Of a stretch of 64,000 nt of DNA, positions 57,547 to 64,000 are shown one piece after another. A program made the position numbers and the translations under genes. The DNA lies in contig QWII01000006.1 in the NCBI GenBank assembly GCA_021405325.1, positions 124,001-188,000 on the forward strand, read 5' to 3'. Source of the stretch: Caldilinea sp. CFX5 (lineage in GTDB: Bacteria > Chloroflexota > Anaerolineae > Caldilineales > Caldilineaceae). How positions within the stretch are numbered: position 1 is the stretch's first letter; each line of letters starts with the position of its first letter. Below the pieces are notes generated by a model that was not told the DNA's origin, ran no database searches, and saw only the letters and a program-made list of their open reading frames with translations.

Positions 57547-59886
57547 TTATCGTCGAATCAACGGCAAGTAGAGTCCGCCCTGCGGGGCATCGCCGGCGCG
57601 CCTGGGGGTGGCGTGAATGCCCAGGCGATCCTGGACGTACAGGACGATACGATAGTCGCCGCTTTCGGTGAAGCCGTTGACATAGTTGAAGGTGTAGCGC
57701 CCCTCGGTGTTGGGATCCGGCTCCAGCCGCACGGTCGGCACATTGAGATTGAGCGTGACCCCCTCCGGCTCGACAAAACCGGGCGGGTAGATGGCGGCCC
57801 AGACCACGCCGATCTGTTCGGCCCCTTCTTTGACCGTTGCGCGCAATGTGCCGTTGGCCCCCTGGCGCTCCACGGTAAAGCTTTGAATGGTCGGGCGCAG
57901 GGCGCCAAAGAAGCGGGTGACAAAGCGGGTTTGGGCAACGGAGCCGTCACCGCTGTTGTAGACCGCGTCGCCATTGTCATCCAGTTGCGGGACTTGACTG
58001 ACGCCGGTCGTCGCCACAGCCGCCTTGCCTTCCTCGAAACAGCTCTTGAGATCCTGGCTATCGGCGATACAGGAGAAGAAGGCGTCGGAGAAGTAGGCGC
58101 CCTCGGCCGAGGCGTAGGCGTTTTTGTTGTCGCTGGTCGAGGTGATGATGACGCGCCCCGGCTTCACCAGACTGTTGTTGTCGGCGCCGCTGGTGCGGGT
58201 GATAAAGCTGCCGGAGAGACAGGCTTCGATGACAACCGTCACCTGATCAACCCCGGTGTTCGTCTCCAAGGTGGTGAGCCAGCCGTTGAGATCCGCCGGC
58301 GTGATTGAACCGGTGGCGCAACCGTCCAGGCAGAATTTGTCCTCAAAGCCATGATCGATCATATAGACAAAGAGCGGCTTGCCCGGCCCCACCTTGTCGC
58401 TGGCCCAGGTCAACACGGCGTTTTGGAGCGCGGCGGCGGTGCTGGGGACGGCATCGACATCATCGGTAAGTCCATCTTTGTCGGCATCTTGTTGGGTGGG
58501 CGCAATGTAGTAGATGGCCTCCTCGCTAAAGCCGGCGGTCTTGAAGATGCGATAGGCCCGGTTGGCAGCGTTGTAGATATTGCCCTGTAAACCGTTCGTC
58601 TCATTGCGTCCGGCGACAATCAGGACGGCGCCCTGGGCATTGCCCTGCCGGTTGATGGTGAGCGCCAGTTGGGTGGTGTTGCCTTCGGTGTCAAAAGCAT
58701 CCACCTTGACCGTATTGGCGCCGACGGCCATTTGTAGATTCTCAACCCGGAAGTTGTCGTTGTTGCCAGTGAGGCTGTAGTCCCAGCCGCGCACATTCAG
58801 GGTTTCGTTCAGCACCCGCACACGGCTGAGGTTGTTGCCGCTATCGGTGGCCATGCCGCTAAAGGTGAGCGTGTTGCCGGTGATGGTGATCACGTTGTTG
58901 CTGTTGGTAGGCGAATCGAGCGCTACAACCGGTTTGGTGGTGTCTGCCGGCGGCGCCAGCAGACAGGGCGCTTCACCCGACGGCGCACTCTGGTTGCTGG
59001 AGAAGTCGACGGCGCGCACGCTGACATTGTAGCTCTGGCCGGTGGTCAGCCCGCTGATCTGAGCAAAGGTGGTGGCGCCGCCGCTCACATCATCCACGCC
59101 GGAGATATTGCCGGCATAGGTGACGCGATAGCCCTTGACATCGCGCTCGGCGTTGCGCTTCCACTGGACGCCCAAGGTCGTGGCATCGACGGCAATACAG
59201 CGGATGTTTTGCGGCGCCACGGGGGGTGTTGCATCGGCGGTCACGGCAACTTCGTAGGTCACGCTGTCGCCAAATTGCGCAGGGTCAAATTGTTGCAACT
59301 GGAAGAAGTAGTCGCCGTTCTTGGTGGCGTCCCACTCCAATACCACCTCCGAGCCAAAGGAGTTCTGGCCTTGACCGGCCAGCGTCTGGTTACAGGCATC
59401 AAAAAAGTTGATGACGGCATCCGATTGGGCGCTCAGGTTGTTGACTTTGATAATGTAGGTCTTGCCGGCTTGGGCCGTAAAGCGCAGCCAGTCGCTGTCG
59501 CCGCTGTCATGGAAGGTGTGATTCTGTTTCGTGCCATCAATGGCGATGGGGCGGGCGCGCACACAGACATCGTCGTCTTCAAAACCGTCGCCGCCGGGTT
59601 GGGGGGGCGGCGGGGTAGCGGTGGGCGTGGCACTGCCGGGGGACGCGCTATCCAACCCGGCGGGAAAGCCGGCCTGGAGGGTAAAGTTGGCGCTGGTTGC
59701 GGGATTGTCGGCCAGCGCGCCAATCTCATCTTGAATGACAAAGTTGGCGGAAGTGCGCTGGCCGCCGCCGCTGCTTTGCGCCGTCCAGGACAACGCAAAG
59801 TTGGCCGATGACTGGGCCAGCGCCAGGCTAACGCAGAACAAGCTGACGGCTACGGTAACGCCGAGCGTAAAGACGTTGCGTTTCAT
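57547..59886 (-). CDS. Secreted legumain-like (C13) protein with LPL tail
   Basis: A 779-residue exported protein. Signal peptide about 1-24; an N-terminal beta region with SANF-type repeats; a PPC-like domain (about 105-220); fibronectin-III (about 225-315) and an Ig-like domain; a caspase-fold domain of the C13/legumain type (about 420-640) with His512 (MIDHGFEDK) and Cys556 (IEACLSGS); then a C-terminal beta domain and the tail GLYLPLIRR. DADKDGLTDD is a calcium-loop-like motif before the catalytic core. The legumain family includes GPI transamidase GPI8. The ATG at 59886 gives the signal peptide. Confidence 0.82.
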   Translation of the reverse strand: MKRNVFTLGVTVAVSLFCVSLALAQSSANFALSWTAQSSGGGQRTSANFVIQDEIGALADNPATSANFTLQAGFPAGLDSASPGSATPTATPPPPQPGGDGFEDDDVCVRARPIAIDGTKQNHTFHDSGDSDWLRFTAQAGKTYIIKVNNLSAQSDAVINFFDACNQTLAGQGQNSFGSEVVLEWDATKNGDYFFQLQQFDPAQFGDSVTYEVAVTADATPPVAPQNIRCIAVDATTLGVQWKRNAERDVKGYRVTYAGNISGVDDVSGGATTFAQISGLTTGQSYNVSVRAVDFSSNQSAPSGEAPCLLAPPADTTKPVVALDSPTNSNNVITITGNTLTFSGMATDSGNNLSRVRVLNETLNVRGWDYSLTGNNDNFRVENLQMAVGANTVKVDAFDTEGNTTQLALTINRQGNAQGAVLIVAGRNETNGLQGNIYNAANRAYRIFKTAGFSEEAIYYIAPTQQDADKDGLTDDVDAVPSTAAALQNAVLTWASDKVGPGKPLFVYMIDHGFEDKFCLDGCATGSITPADLNGWLTTLETNTGVDQVTVVIEACLSGSFITRTSGADNNSLVKPGRVIITSTSDNKNAYASAEGAYFSDAFFSCIADSQDLKSCFEEGKAAVATTGVSQVPQLDDNGDAVYNSGDGSVAQTRFVTRFFGALRPTIQSFTVERQGANGTLRATVKEGAEQIGVVWAAIYPPGFVEPEGVTLNLNVPTVRLEPDPNTEGRYTFNYVNGFTESGDYRIVLYVQDRLGIHATPRRAGDAPQGGLYLPLIRR

Positions 59887-59902
59887 AAAGTTCCCACGTT
59901 TG

Positions 59903-61285
59903 TTATTGCGGCATGACCAATACAATGATGACGCCAACGCCCGCCTCGATTTCGCCCATTGCCTTGCCGATAATCGTCCCCGGTGTATAGAACGGTATGC
60001 CATTGATCAAAACCGGAGTGGCCTTCATGGCATGGCCGGGGGTGGCAGCCGTGGTCAAGAGATCGCCACGGCGGATGGGGCCATTTTCGGCGCTGACTTT
60101 GACGGGCACACGACCGGCCAGCGCCAGCGGGGAAGGCGAATCCGCCTGGCCGATCAACAGGGCCGGGTCGGTCGAAATGACGCCGGCCACGGTCGGGTCA
60201 TTGGCCTTGTAGGATTTGATGACCCGCTCGTCATTAGCAGGGTCGATCACCACCACATCCCCCGCCGTGACATCAGCCGCCGCCGGCATATGTTCGGCAA
60301 TATCGTTATAGCCGGCGCCGGCAAAGACTTTATCCGGTGTGTAAAGCCCATAGGTGGCGCCGTCGGCATAGACGCCATGTGTGCTGCTGCTGCGCGCCTC
60401 AACGCCATAATTCGTGGCGCCGCTGCCAAAGGCCAGGGCCAGGAGGGCCGCTTTGCCGCTACTTTCGGCGCGCACCCCAAACTCGTTGGTGCTGTGGCCG
60501 TAAACGCCATCATCGTTGGTGCTATAGCCGATCACGCCAAAGGAATTCAACGAACGCCCCAGGACGCCGGCGGCTTTGGCCGGGGTGCTCACCCCGGCAT
60601 CGGTGCCGGCAACGCCGTAGACGCCGGCTTTGGCTGCCCCGGTGGCAGCCGTTGTCCCCTGAAGACCGTTGCCGGCGCCGTTTTGAATTACTTGCAATAT
60701 CGGCTCCGTGCTGCTGCCGCTAAACTTGTCATGTTGGTGGAGCGCAGGGGCAAAGGCGGTTGCCTCCTGGCCATCGAGCAAGTCGGCATTGCCGGCGCTG
60801 CCGGCGGTGGCGGCTGCCGCGGCGCTCTGGGCGTAGATCGCATAGGCCACATGCCCAAGCCGCTGGCGGGGCGTTGCTTCGGGGTCGCCGCCGACGGTGA
60901 CGCCGAGATAGAGATCCTGACCGGTAAAGATGCTTACCGTGAGCGGGGCAACGTCGCCCAGAAGGGTGCTAAAGAGTCCTTTGTTCACCTGGACGCTTTT
61001 TGATTCGGTCCATAAAGGGGCGCCGCCTGTAGCAACCGGGTAAAGATTAAAAGCCATCACATACGCGCCATCCACTTTGGGTTGCCCAGTGACCGGGTCC
61101 AGCAGGCGCCCCTGATAGGCGATGACGGGCGGTAGGGCGCTGTTCTCATTGTAGACAACGGTTGCTTGCTCCGCCGCCAGCGCGCTGCCCCAGGCGCCAG
61201 GCGCCAGTTGCAACCGATAGCTGCTGCCGGCGAACAAGCATAGACCAACCAGGAAGCTAAAGCGGAGTTTGGTTCGTTTTCCCAT
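59903..61285 (-). CDS. Secreted protein with N-terminal YQGRLLD module and tail-fibre-like repeats
   Basis: About 460 residues. Signal peptide about 1-38, then a beta module (YQGRLLDP...GGAPLWTE...NKGLFSTLLGD...DLYLGVTV) shared with the next gene, a coiled or collagen-like linker, a set of Gly/Val/Tyr repeats (GVYGHSTNEFGVRA-type), and a C-terminal region (GDVVVIDPAND...RRGDLLTTA...GTIIGKAM) seen in tail-fibre/peptidase-G2-like secreted proteins. The ATG at 61285 follows GAAGGG. It has no LPL tail. A surface-fibre role is possible. Confidence 0.65.
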   Translation of the reverse strand: MGKRTKLRFSFLVGLCLFAGSSYRLQLAPGAWGSALAAEQATVVYNENSALPPVIAYQGRLLDPVTGQPKVDGAYVMAFNLYPVATGGAPLWTESKSVQVNKGLFSTLLGDVAPLTVSIFTGQDLYLGVTVGGDPEATPRQRLGHVAYAIYAQSAAAAATAGSAGNADLLDGQEATAFAPALHQHDKFSGSSTEPILQVIQNGAGNGLQGTTAATGAAKAGVYGVAGTDAGVSTPAKAAGVLGRSLNSFGVIGYSTNDDGVYGHSTNEFGVRAESSGKAALLALAFGSGATNYGVEARSSSTHGVYADGATYGLYTPDKVFAGAGYNDIAEHMPAAADVTAGDVVVIDPANDERVIKSYKANDPTVAGVISTDPALLIGQADSPSPLALAGRVPVKVSAENGPIRRGDLLTTAATPGHAMKATPVLINGIPFYTPGTIIGKAMGEIEAGVGVIIVLVMPQ

Positions 61286-61295
61286 ACATACCCTT

Positions 61296-62243
61296 CTATT
61301 GGACAAAATGATGGCGGATTAATTGGTAGCCGGAGGCGACGGTGCCGGTATTGTAGACCCGCAACCAATAGGTCACGGTGTTATTGGTTGACAGCTCGGT
61401 TTCCACCTCCAGCCGCATCTTGGCGCCGACAACCGTCGGTTTCACCCGCCACACCACCAGTTGATCCGCGGAGTAACCAAAAGTAAACCAATATTCTTGG
61501 CCACCGGCAGCCAACGGCGTGGTCTGGTTGACTTGCGTGCCGGTGGCGGATTTGTAAAAACTGGATTGGTCATAACCGTCGAGGGTGTCGGCGTCCAGCC
61601 CTGAACCGGAGCCGCTATTGGCGCGTACAATAGTCATCACCTCATTGTCGCGCGTGATGGCGTTGTCAATGCGCGCCTCGGCTACTGTGCCAGCGTTGAT
61701 CTGGTCACCGCTATGGGCGTGGGTGGCTGGGGCAAAGGCGCCGGCGCCCTGGCCATTCAGCAGGTTGGCGTTCCCAGCTTTTTCGGCATACATGGCGTAG
61801 GCGACATGGGCCAGCCGCTGGCGGGGCGCGGCTTCGGGATCTGTGCCAATGGTGACACCCAGGTAGAGCTCCTGGCCGGGAAAGATCGCGCTATCCAATG
61901 GTGTAATGTCGCCAAGCAAGGTGCTGAACAGCCCTTTATTGACATTCACGCTCTTGGTCTCGGTCCACAAAGGCGCGCCGCCGGTAGCTGTGTTGTAGAT
62001 CCGAAAGGTAAAGGCATAGGCGCCATCGGCTTTGGCTTGCCCATTGATCGGGTCGAGCAACCGGCCCTGATAGTGCAGCGCAGGCGTCGTCGCTACCGTT
62101 TCCAGGCGCGGGCCGGTGGAGGGAACAAGGGAGGGCGCAGCCGCTGGAAAGGCATTCGCTGCCGGGGCAAACCAAATGACTGCCAGCGTGATCAAAACAC
62201 CAATAAATATTCCGCTACTTTGTTTTATCATGCCATAGATCAT
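61296..62243 (-). CDS. Secreted protein sharing the YQGRLLD module
   Basis: A 315-residue protein. Signal peptide about 5-30, then the same N-terminal module as the gene at 59903 (HYQGRLLDPINGQ...WTETKS...NKGLFSTLLGD...GVTIGTDPEA), followed by a different C-terminal half that reads like a beta-jelly-roll (EYWFTFGYSADQLVVW...YWLRVYNTG). The ATG at 62243 follows GGGGAG at nine bases; ATG at 62231 or 62276 is possible. The two neighbours probably share a structural or ligand-binding module joined to different C-termini. Confidence 0.6.
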   Translation of the reverse strand: MIYGMIKQSSGIFIGVLITLAVIWFAPAANAFPAAAPSLVPSTGPRLETVATTPALHYQGRLLDPINGQAKADGAYAFTFRIYNTATGGAPLWTETKSVNVNKGLFSTLLGDITPLDSAIFPGQELYLGVTIGTDPEAAPRQRLAHVAYAMYAEKAGNANLLNGQGAGAFAPATHAHSGDQINAGTVAEARIDNAITRDNEVMTIVRANSGSGSGLDADTLDGYDQSSFYKSATGTQVNQTTPLAAGGQEYWFTFGYSADQLVVWRVKPTVVGAKMRLEVETELSTNNTVTYWLRVYNTGTVASGYQLIRHHFVQ

Positions 62244-62615
62244 GCGCGGCTTCTCCCCAATTTTGCAATCGGGCATTTGTCGTACTTATTGGGACAAGCT
62301 GATTTCCTCACCCATGCCGCTAATGGATCATGCGTTATAGTTTTCCATTATCTGCTTTTATTCATTATTTATTGACATAGAAAAGACGACGTATACGCAG
62401 GTTGTGTAAGTAGGGGTTGACTGATGGCATGATCTACAATCTGTTTTACAGTAGACGCAGGCTAGTGTGAAGGTTGTGAAGCGAAACTGGGGTAGTGACC
62501 ACCCAGTTTCGTGTTGTTTCTCCTGGTGTACTTATTTAGCTCCTGGTTAGAGTTGGAAGGCGCGATCCTATCCATTGACACGCTTATTGGCGGCGAACCG
62601 CAGGGAGGGCTGGTT
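62244..62615. other. Gene-free divergent region with small hairpin
   Basis: The region between divergent genes is A+T-rich from about 62280 to 62440, the likely promoter region; TTGACA at 62372 has no well-spaced -10. A 10-bp hairpin (CGAAACTGGG at 62482-62491 with 62502-62511) ends in a T-rich stretch. No other feature is supported. Confidence 0.4.
62482..62511 (+). terminator. Small hairpin upstream of the APH-type kinase
   Basis: A 10-bp stem with a 10-nt loop, followed by TGTTGTTT. It is weak; it could be a terminator-like or leader structure. Confidence 0.4.
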
Positions 62616-63767
62616 GTGAAATTAGAGGTTGCACAGATCGCCGCATATCTCACCCAACGTTTCCAGACCGAGGTGAAGGTGCTGCGCTTACGAAACCCAA
62701 ACGACGCCAGCGTCCCCCAGGCGCCATTGATGAATGGCGCTGCGCTGCTTAACGTTACCGAAGCGCCGGCGCTCAAGACCTTTGGCTATGGGGAGCCGAT
62801 CCTGGTCGAATGTCTGATCAACGGCAAACCATCGCGCCTGGTGTTGCAGACGGCGGCGGCCAATTCCTTTGGTCATGATTGGCGCGCCGACCGCGCCGCC
62901 GAAATATTGCTGAGTTATGACACTTACAACGCCCTGCCCCATCACACCCATGCGTTGGATATTGGTGTGATCACCAGCGATGACAAATTAGTTTCATTGG
63001 CGGAGGGTGATGAGTTTTTTGTCTTAACCGATTATGTCAACGGTGAACCGTATGCGCGCGATCTGCTGCGCCTGCGTGACACTGGCGAGGTAACCGGCGT
63101 CGATCTGCGCCGCGCCCGCCAACTCGCGCTCTATCTAGCGGAGATTCATGCCGTCAAACATGATGCGCCCTCACTCTATGCGCGCCGAATTCGGGATACG
63201 GTCGGGAGCGGTGAGGGCATCATGGGGCTGGCCGACAGCTATGCCGCCGACAACCCGTTGGTGGAGTGGTCGTGGTTGGAAGAATTTGAAAAGACTTGTG
63301 TTACCTGGCGCTGGCGCTTAAAACAAAAGAGCCACCGGCTGGCCCAGGTGCATGGCGATTTTCATCCCTATAATGTCTACTTTGAACGCAGCGGGGAGTT
63401 TCACGTCGTGGATCGGAGCCGGGGCGCCTGGGGTGAACCGGCGGATGATGTGGCCTGCATGGCGATCAACTATCTCTTTTTCTCCTTGCAGCGGAGTAGT
63501 TGGCTGACAGCCCCTTTTGCCCAGTTATGGAACATTTTCTGGAACACCTACCTGGCCGCCAGCAAAGACCATGAATTATTGACGGTTGTTCCGCCCTTCT
63601 TTGCCTGGCGCGCCCTTGTCCTGGCCAGCCCGACCTGGTACAACATCACCGACAGCGTGCGTTATGCCCTCCTAGGCGCCGCCCGCGCCATGCTCCAAGC
63701 CGAGATGTTCAACCCCGCCGACATGAACGCGTATTTGAGCGTTGGGGATGAGGTGATCACTGGTTAA
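62616..63767 (+). CDS. Aminoglycoside phosphotransferase (APH)/choline kinase-like protein
   Basis: A 383-residue small-molecule kinase. Brenner-type motif QVHGDFHPYNVYF supplies the catalytic Asp and Asn, followed by VVDRSRGAWGEPADDVA in place of the usual DxD metal site; earlier PILVECLING and DFFVLTDYVNGEPY fit the N-lobe. Substrate could be an aminoglycoside, choline or a sugar. The start is a GTG at 62616 with GGGAGGG just upstream; the long frame before it overlaps a hairpin and is rejected. It converges with pdxA; its stop lies inside the long hairpin. Confidence 0.82.
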   Translation: MKLEVAQIAAYLTQRFQTEVKVLRLRNPNDASVPQAPLMNGAALLNVTEAPALKTFGYGEPILVECLINGKPSRLVLQTAAANSFGHDWRADRAAEILLSYDTYNALPHHTHALDIGVITSDDKLVSLAEGDEFFVLTDYVNGEPYARDLLRLRDTGEVTGVDLRRARQLALYLAEIHAVKHDAPSLYARRIRDTVGSGEGIMGLADSYAADNPLVEWSWLEEFEKTCVTWRWRLKQKSHRLAQVHGDFHPYNVYFERSGEFHVVDRSRGAWGEPADDVACMAINYLFFSLQRSSWLTAPFAQLWNIFWNTYLAASKDHELLTVVPPFFAWRALVLASPTWYNITDSVRYALLGAARAMLQAEMFNPADMNAYLSVGDEVITG

Positions 63768-63839
63768 TTGGTTGCTTCGGTGATTTCGACTGAGCGCTCA
63801 CGCCGAAGTCGAAATCACCGAAGCAACCAATTAACCAGT
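63759..63839. repeat. 33-bp inverted repeat carrying both stop codons of convergent genes
   Basis: Perfect arms 63759-63791 and 63807-63839, with a 15-nt loop. The left arm contains the last codons and TAA of the APH-type gene (Thr-Gly-stop), and the right arm, on the other strand, contains those of pdxA (also Thr-Gly-stop). The loop region holds TTCGACTGAGCG-type words. Confidence 0.92.
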
Positions 63840-64000
63840 AACCTGCGCCTGCACCATCTGTACTGCCACCTTGATCGCTTCCACCATGCTCTCTTCGCGC
63901 GCTTGGCCGGCGCCGGCGATGTCGAAGGCGGTGCCATGATCGACCGAGGTGCGGATGATGGGGAGGCCAATGCTGACGTTGACGCCGCTGTCAAAGGCGA
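63831..64000 (-). CDS. pdxA: 4-hydroxythreonine-4-phosphate dehydrogenase PdxA (3' end only)
   Basis: The last 55 codons of a minus-strand gene that runs off the window. The residues [19 protein letters not shown] are the PdxA signature region ([14 protein letters not shown]), followed by the C-terminal helix and a TAA at 63831-63833. PdxA acts in vitamin B6 synthesis; related PdxA2-type proteins act on other hydroxy acids, so the exact role depends on the missing part. Confidence 0.85.
   Translation of the reverse strand, partial: AFDSGVNVSIGLPIIRTSVDHGTAFDIAGAGQAREESMVEAIKVAVQMVQAQVTG

Noticed and set aside
59735..61003. 422-codon plus-strand frame
   Set aside because: Antisense to two secreted-protein genes whose signal peptides and shared module are clear.
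1..64000. tRNA, rRNA, integrase or IS elements
   Set aside because: Looked for in the gaps and between genes; no cloverleaf TPsiC/anticodon pattern or transposase frame was convincing.

Overview
The window is about 58-60% G+C by eye and densely coded on both strands. It reads as a chromosomal segment of a Chloroflexota bacterium, probably Anaerolineae/Caldilineae-like; genus cannot be fixed from the sequence. The pointers are the many secreted multidomain proteins that end in a short LPL(V/I) tail, a CofE-type F420 ligase, RraA-like, PhyH and sugar-isomerase genes, and the large number of intergenic inverted repeats. No rRNA, tRNA, CRISPR array, integrase or transposase was seen.

Left part (1-10.5 kb, + strand): an ion and stress block. 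It holds an NfeD/SPFH membrane pair, single and tandem universal stress proteins, a cation/Ca2+ exchanger behind a terminator-containing leader, a P2-type ATPase, another UspA and a Kef/CPA2 antiporter with TrkA domains. From 10.6 to 15.4 kb come a bactofilin-like membrane protein, an unknown membrane protein, a truncated alpha/beta hydrolase, a CPBP glutamic protease, an ASCH-like protein and a flavodoxin.

Middle part (15.6-48.4 kb, mixed strands): a gingipain-like (C25) secreted protease, a PEP-CTERM protein, MutL, an AAA ATPase-nuclease fusion, a decayed sugar ABC permease next to two MDR dehydrogenases and a PhyH protein, a secreted trypsin with beta/gamma-crystallin and discoidin modules, an M23 peptidase, FmdB, a nuclease-like/Tudor protein, CofE, PBP1A (frameshifted tail), two multi-spanning glycosyltransferase-like proteins, an SH3b lipoprotein, an RraA-like protein, an HD protein, a glycosidase-like/O-antigen ligase fusion and a sugar isomerase.

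Right part (48.5-62.3 kb, all - strand): a surface-protein island. Two DUF6345-like proteins, a giant CARDB/PPC/C25-like protein and a legumain-like (C13) protein follow one another, each with a caspase-fold His/Cys pair and each ending in [YF]LPL[VI]x[RK]. Two secreted proteins sharing an N-terminal beta module follow. The window closes with an APH-type kinase and the 3' end of pdxA.

Two themes deserve attention. The first is the shared C-terminal LPL tail on six exported proteins, five of which carry caspase-fold domains; this may be an uncharacterised sorting or anchoring signal. The second is a set of more than 20 long, nearly perfect intergenic hairpins with different stems. Three share an 11-nt loop, two related copies show compensatory changes, and three lie between divergent genes where they cannot be terminators.
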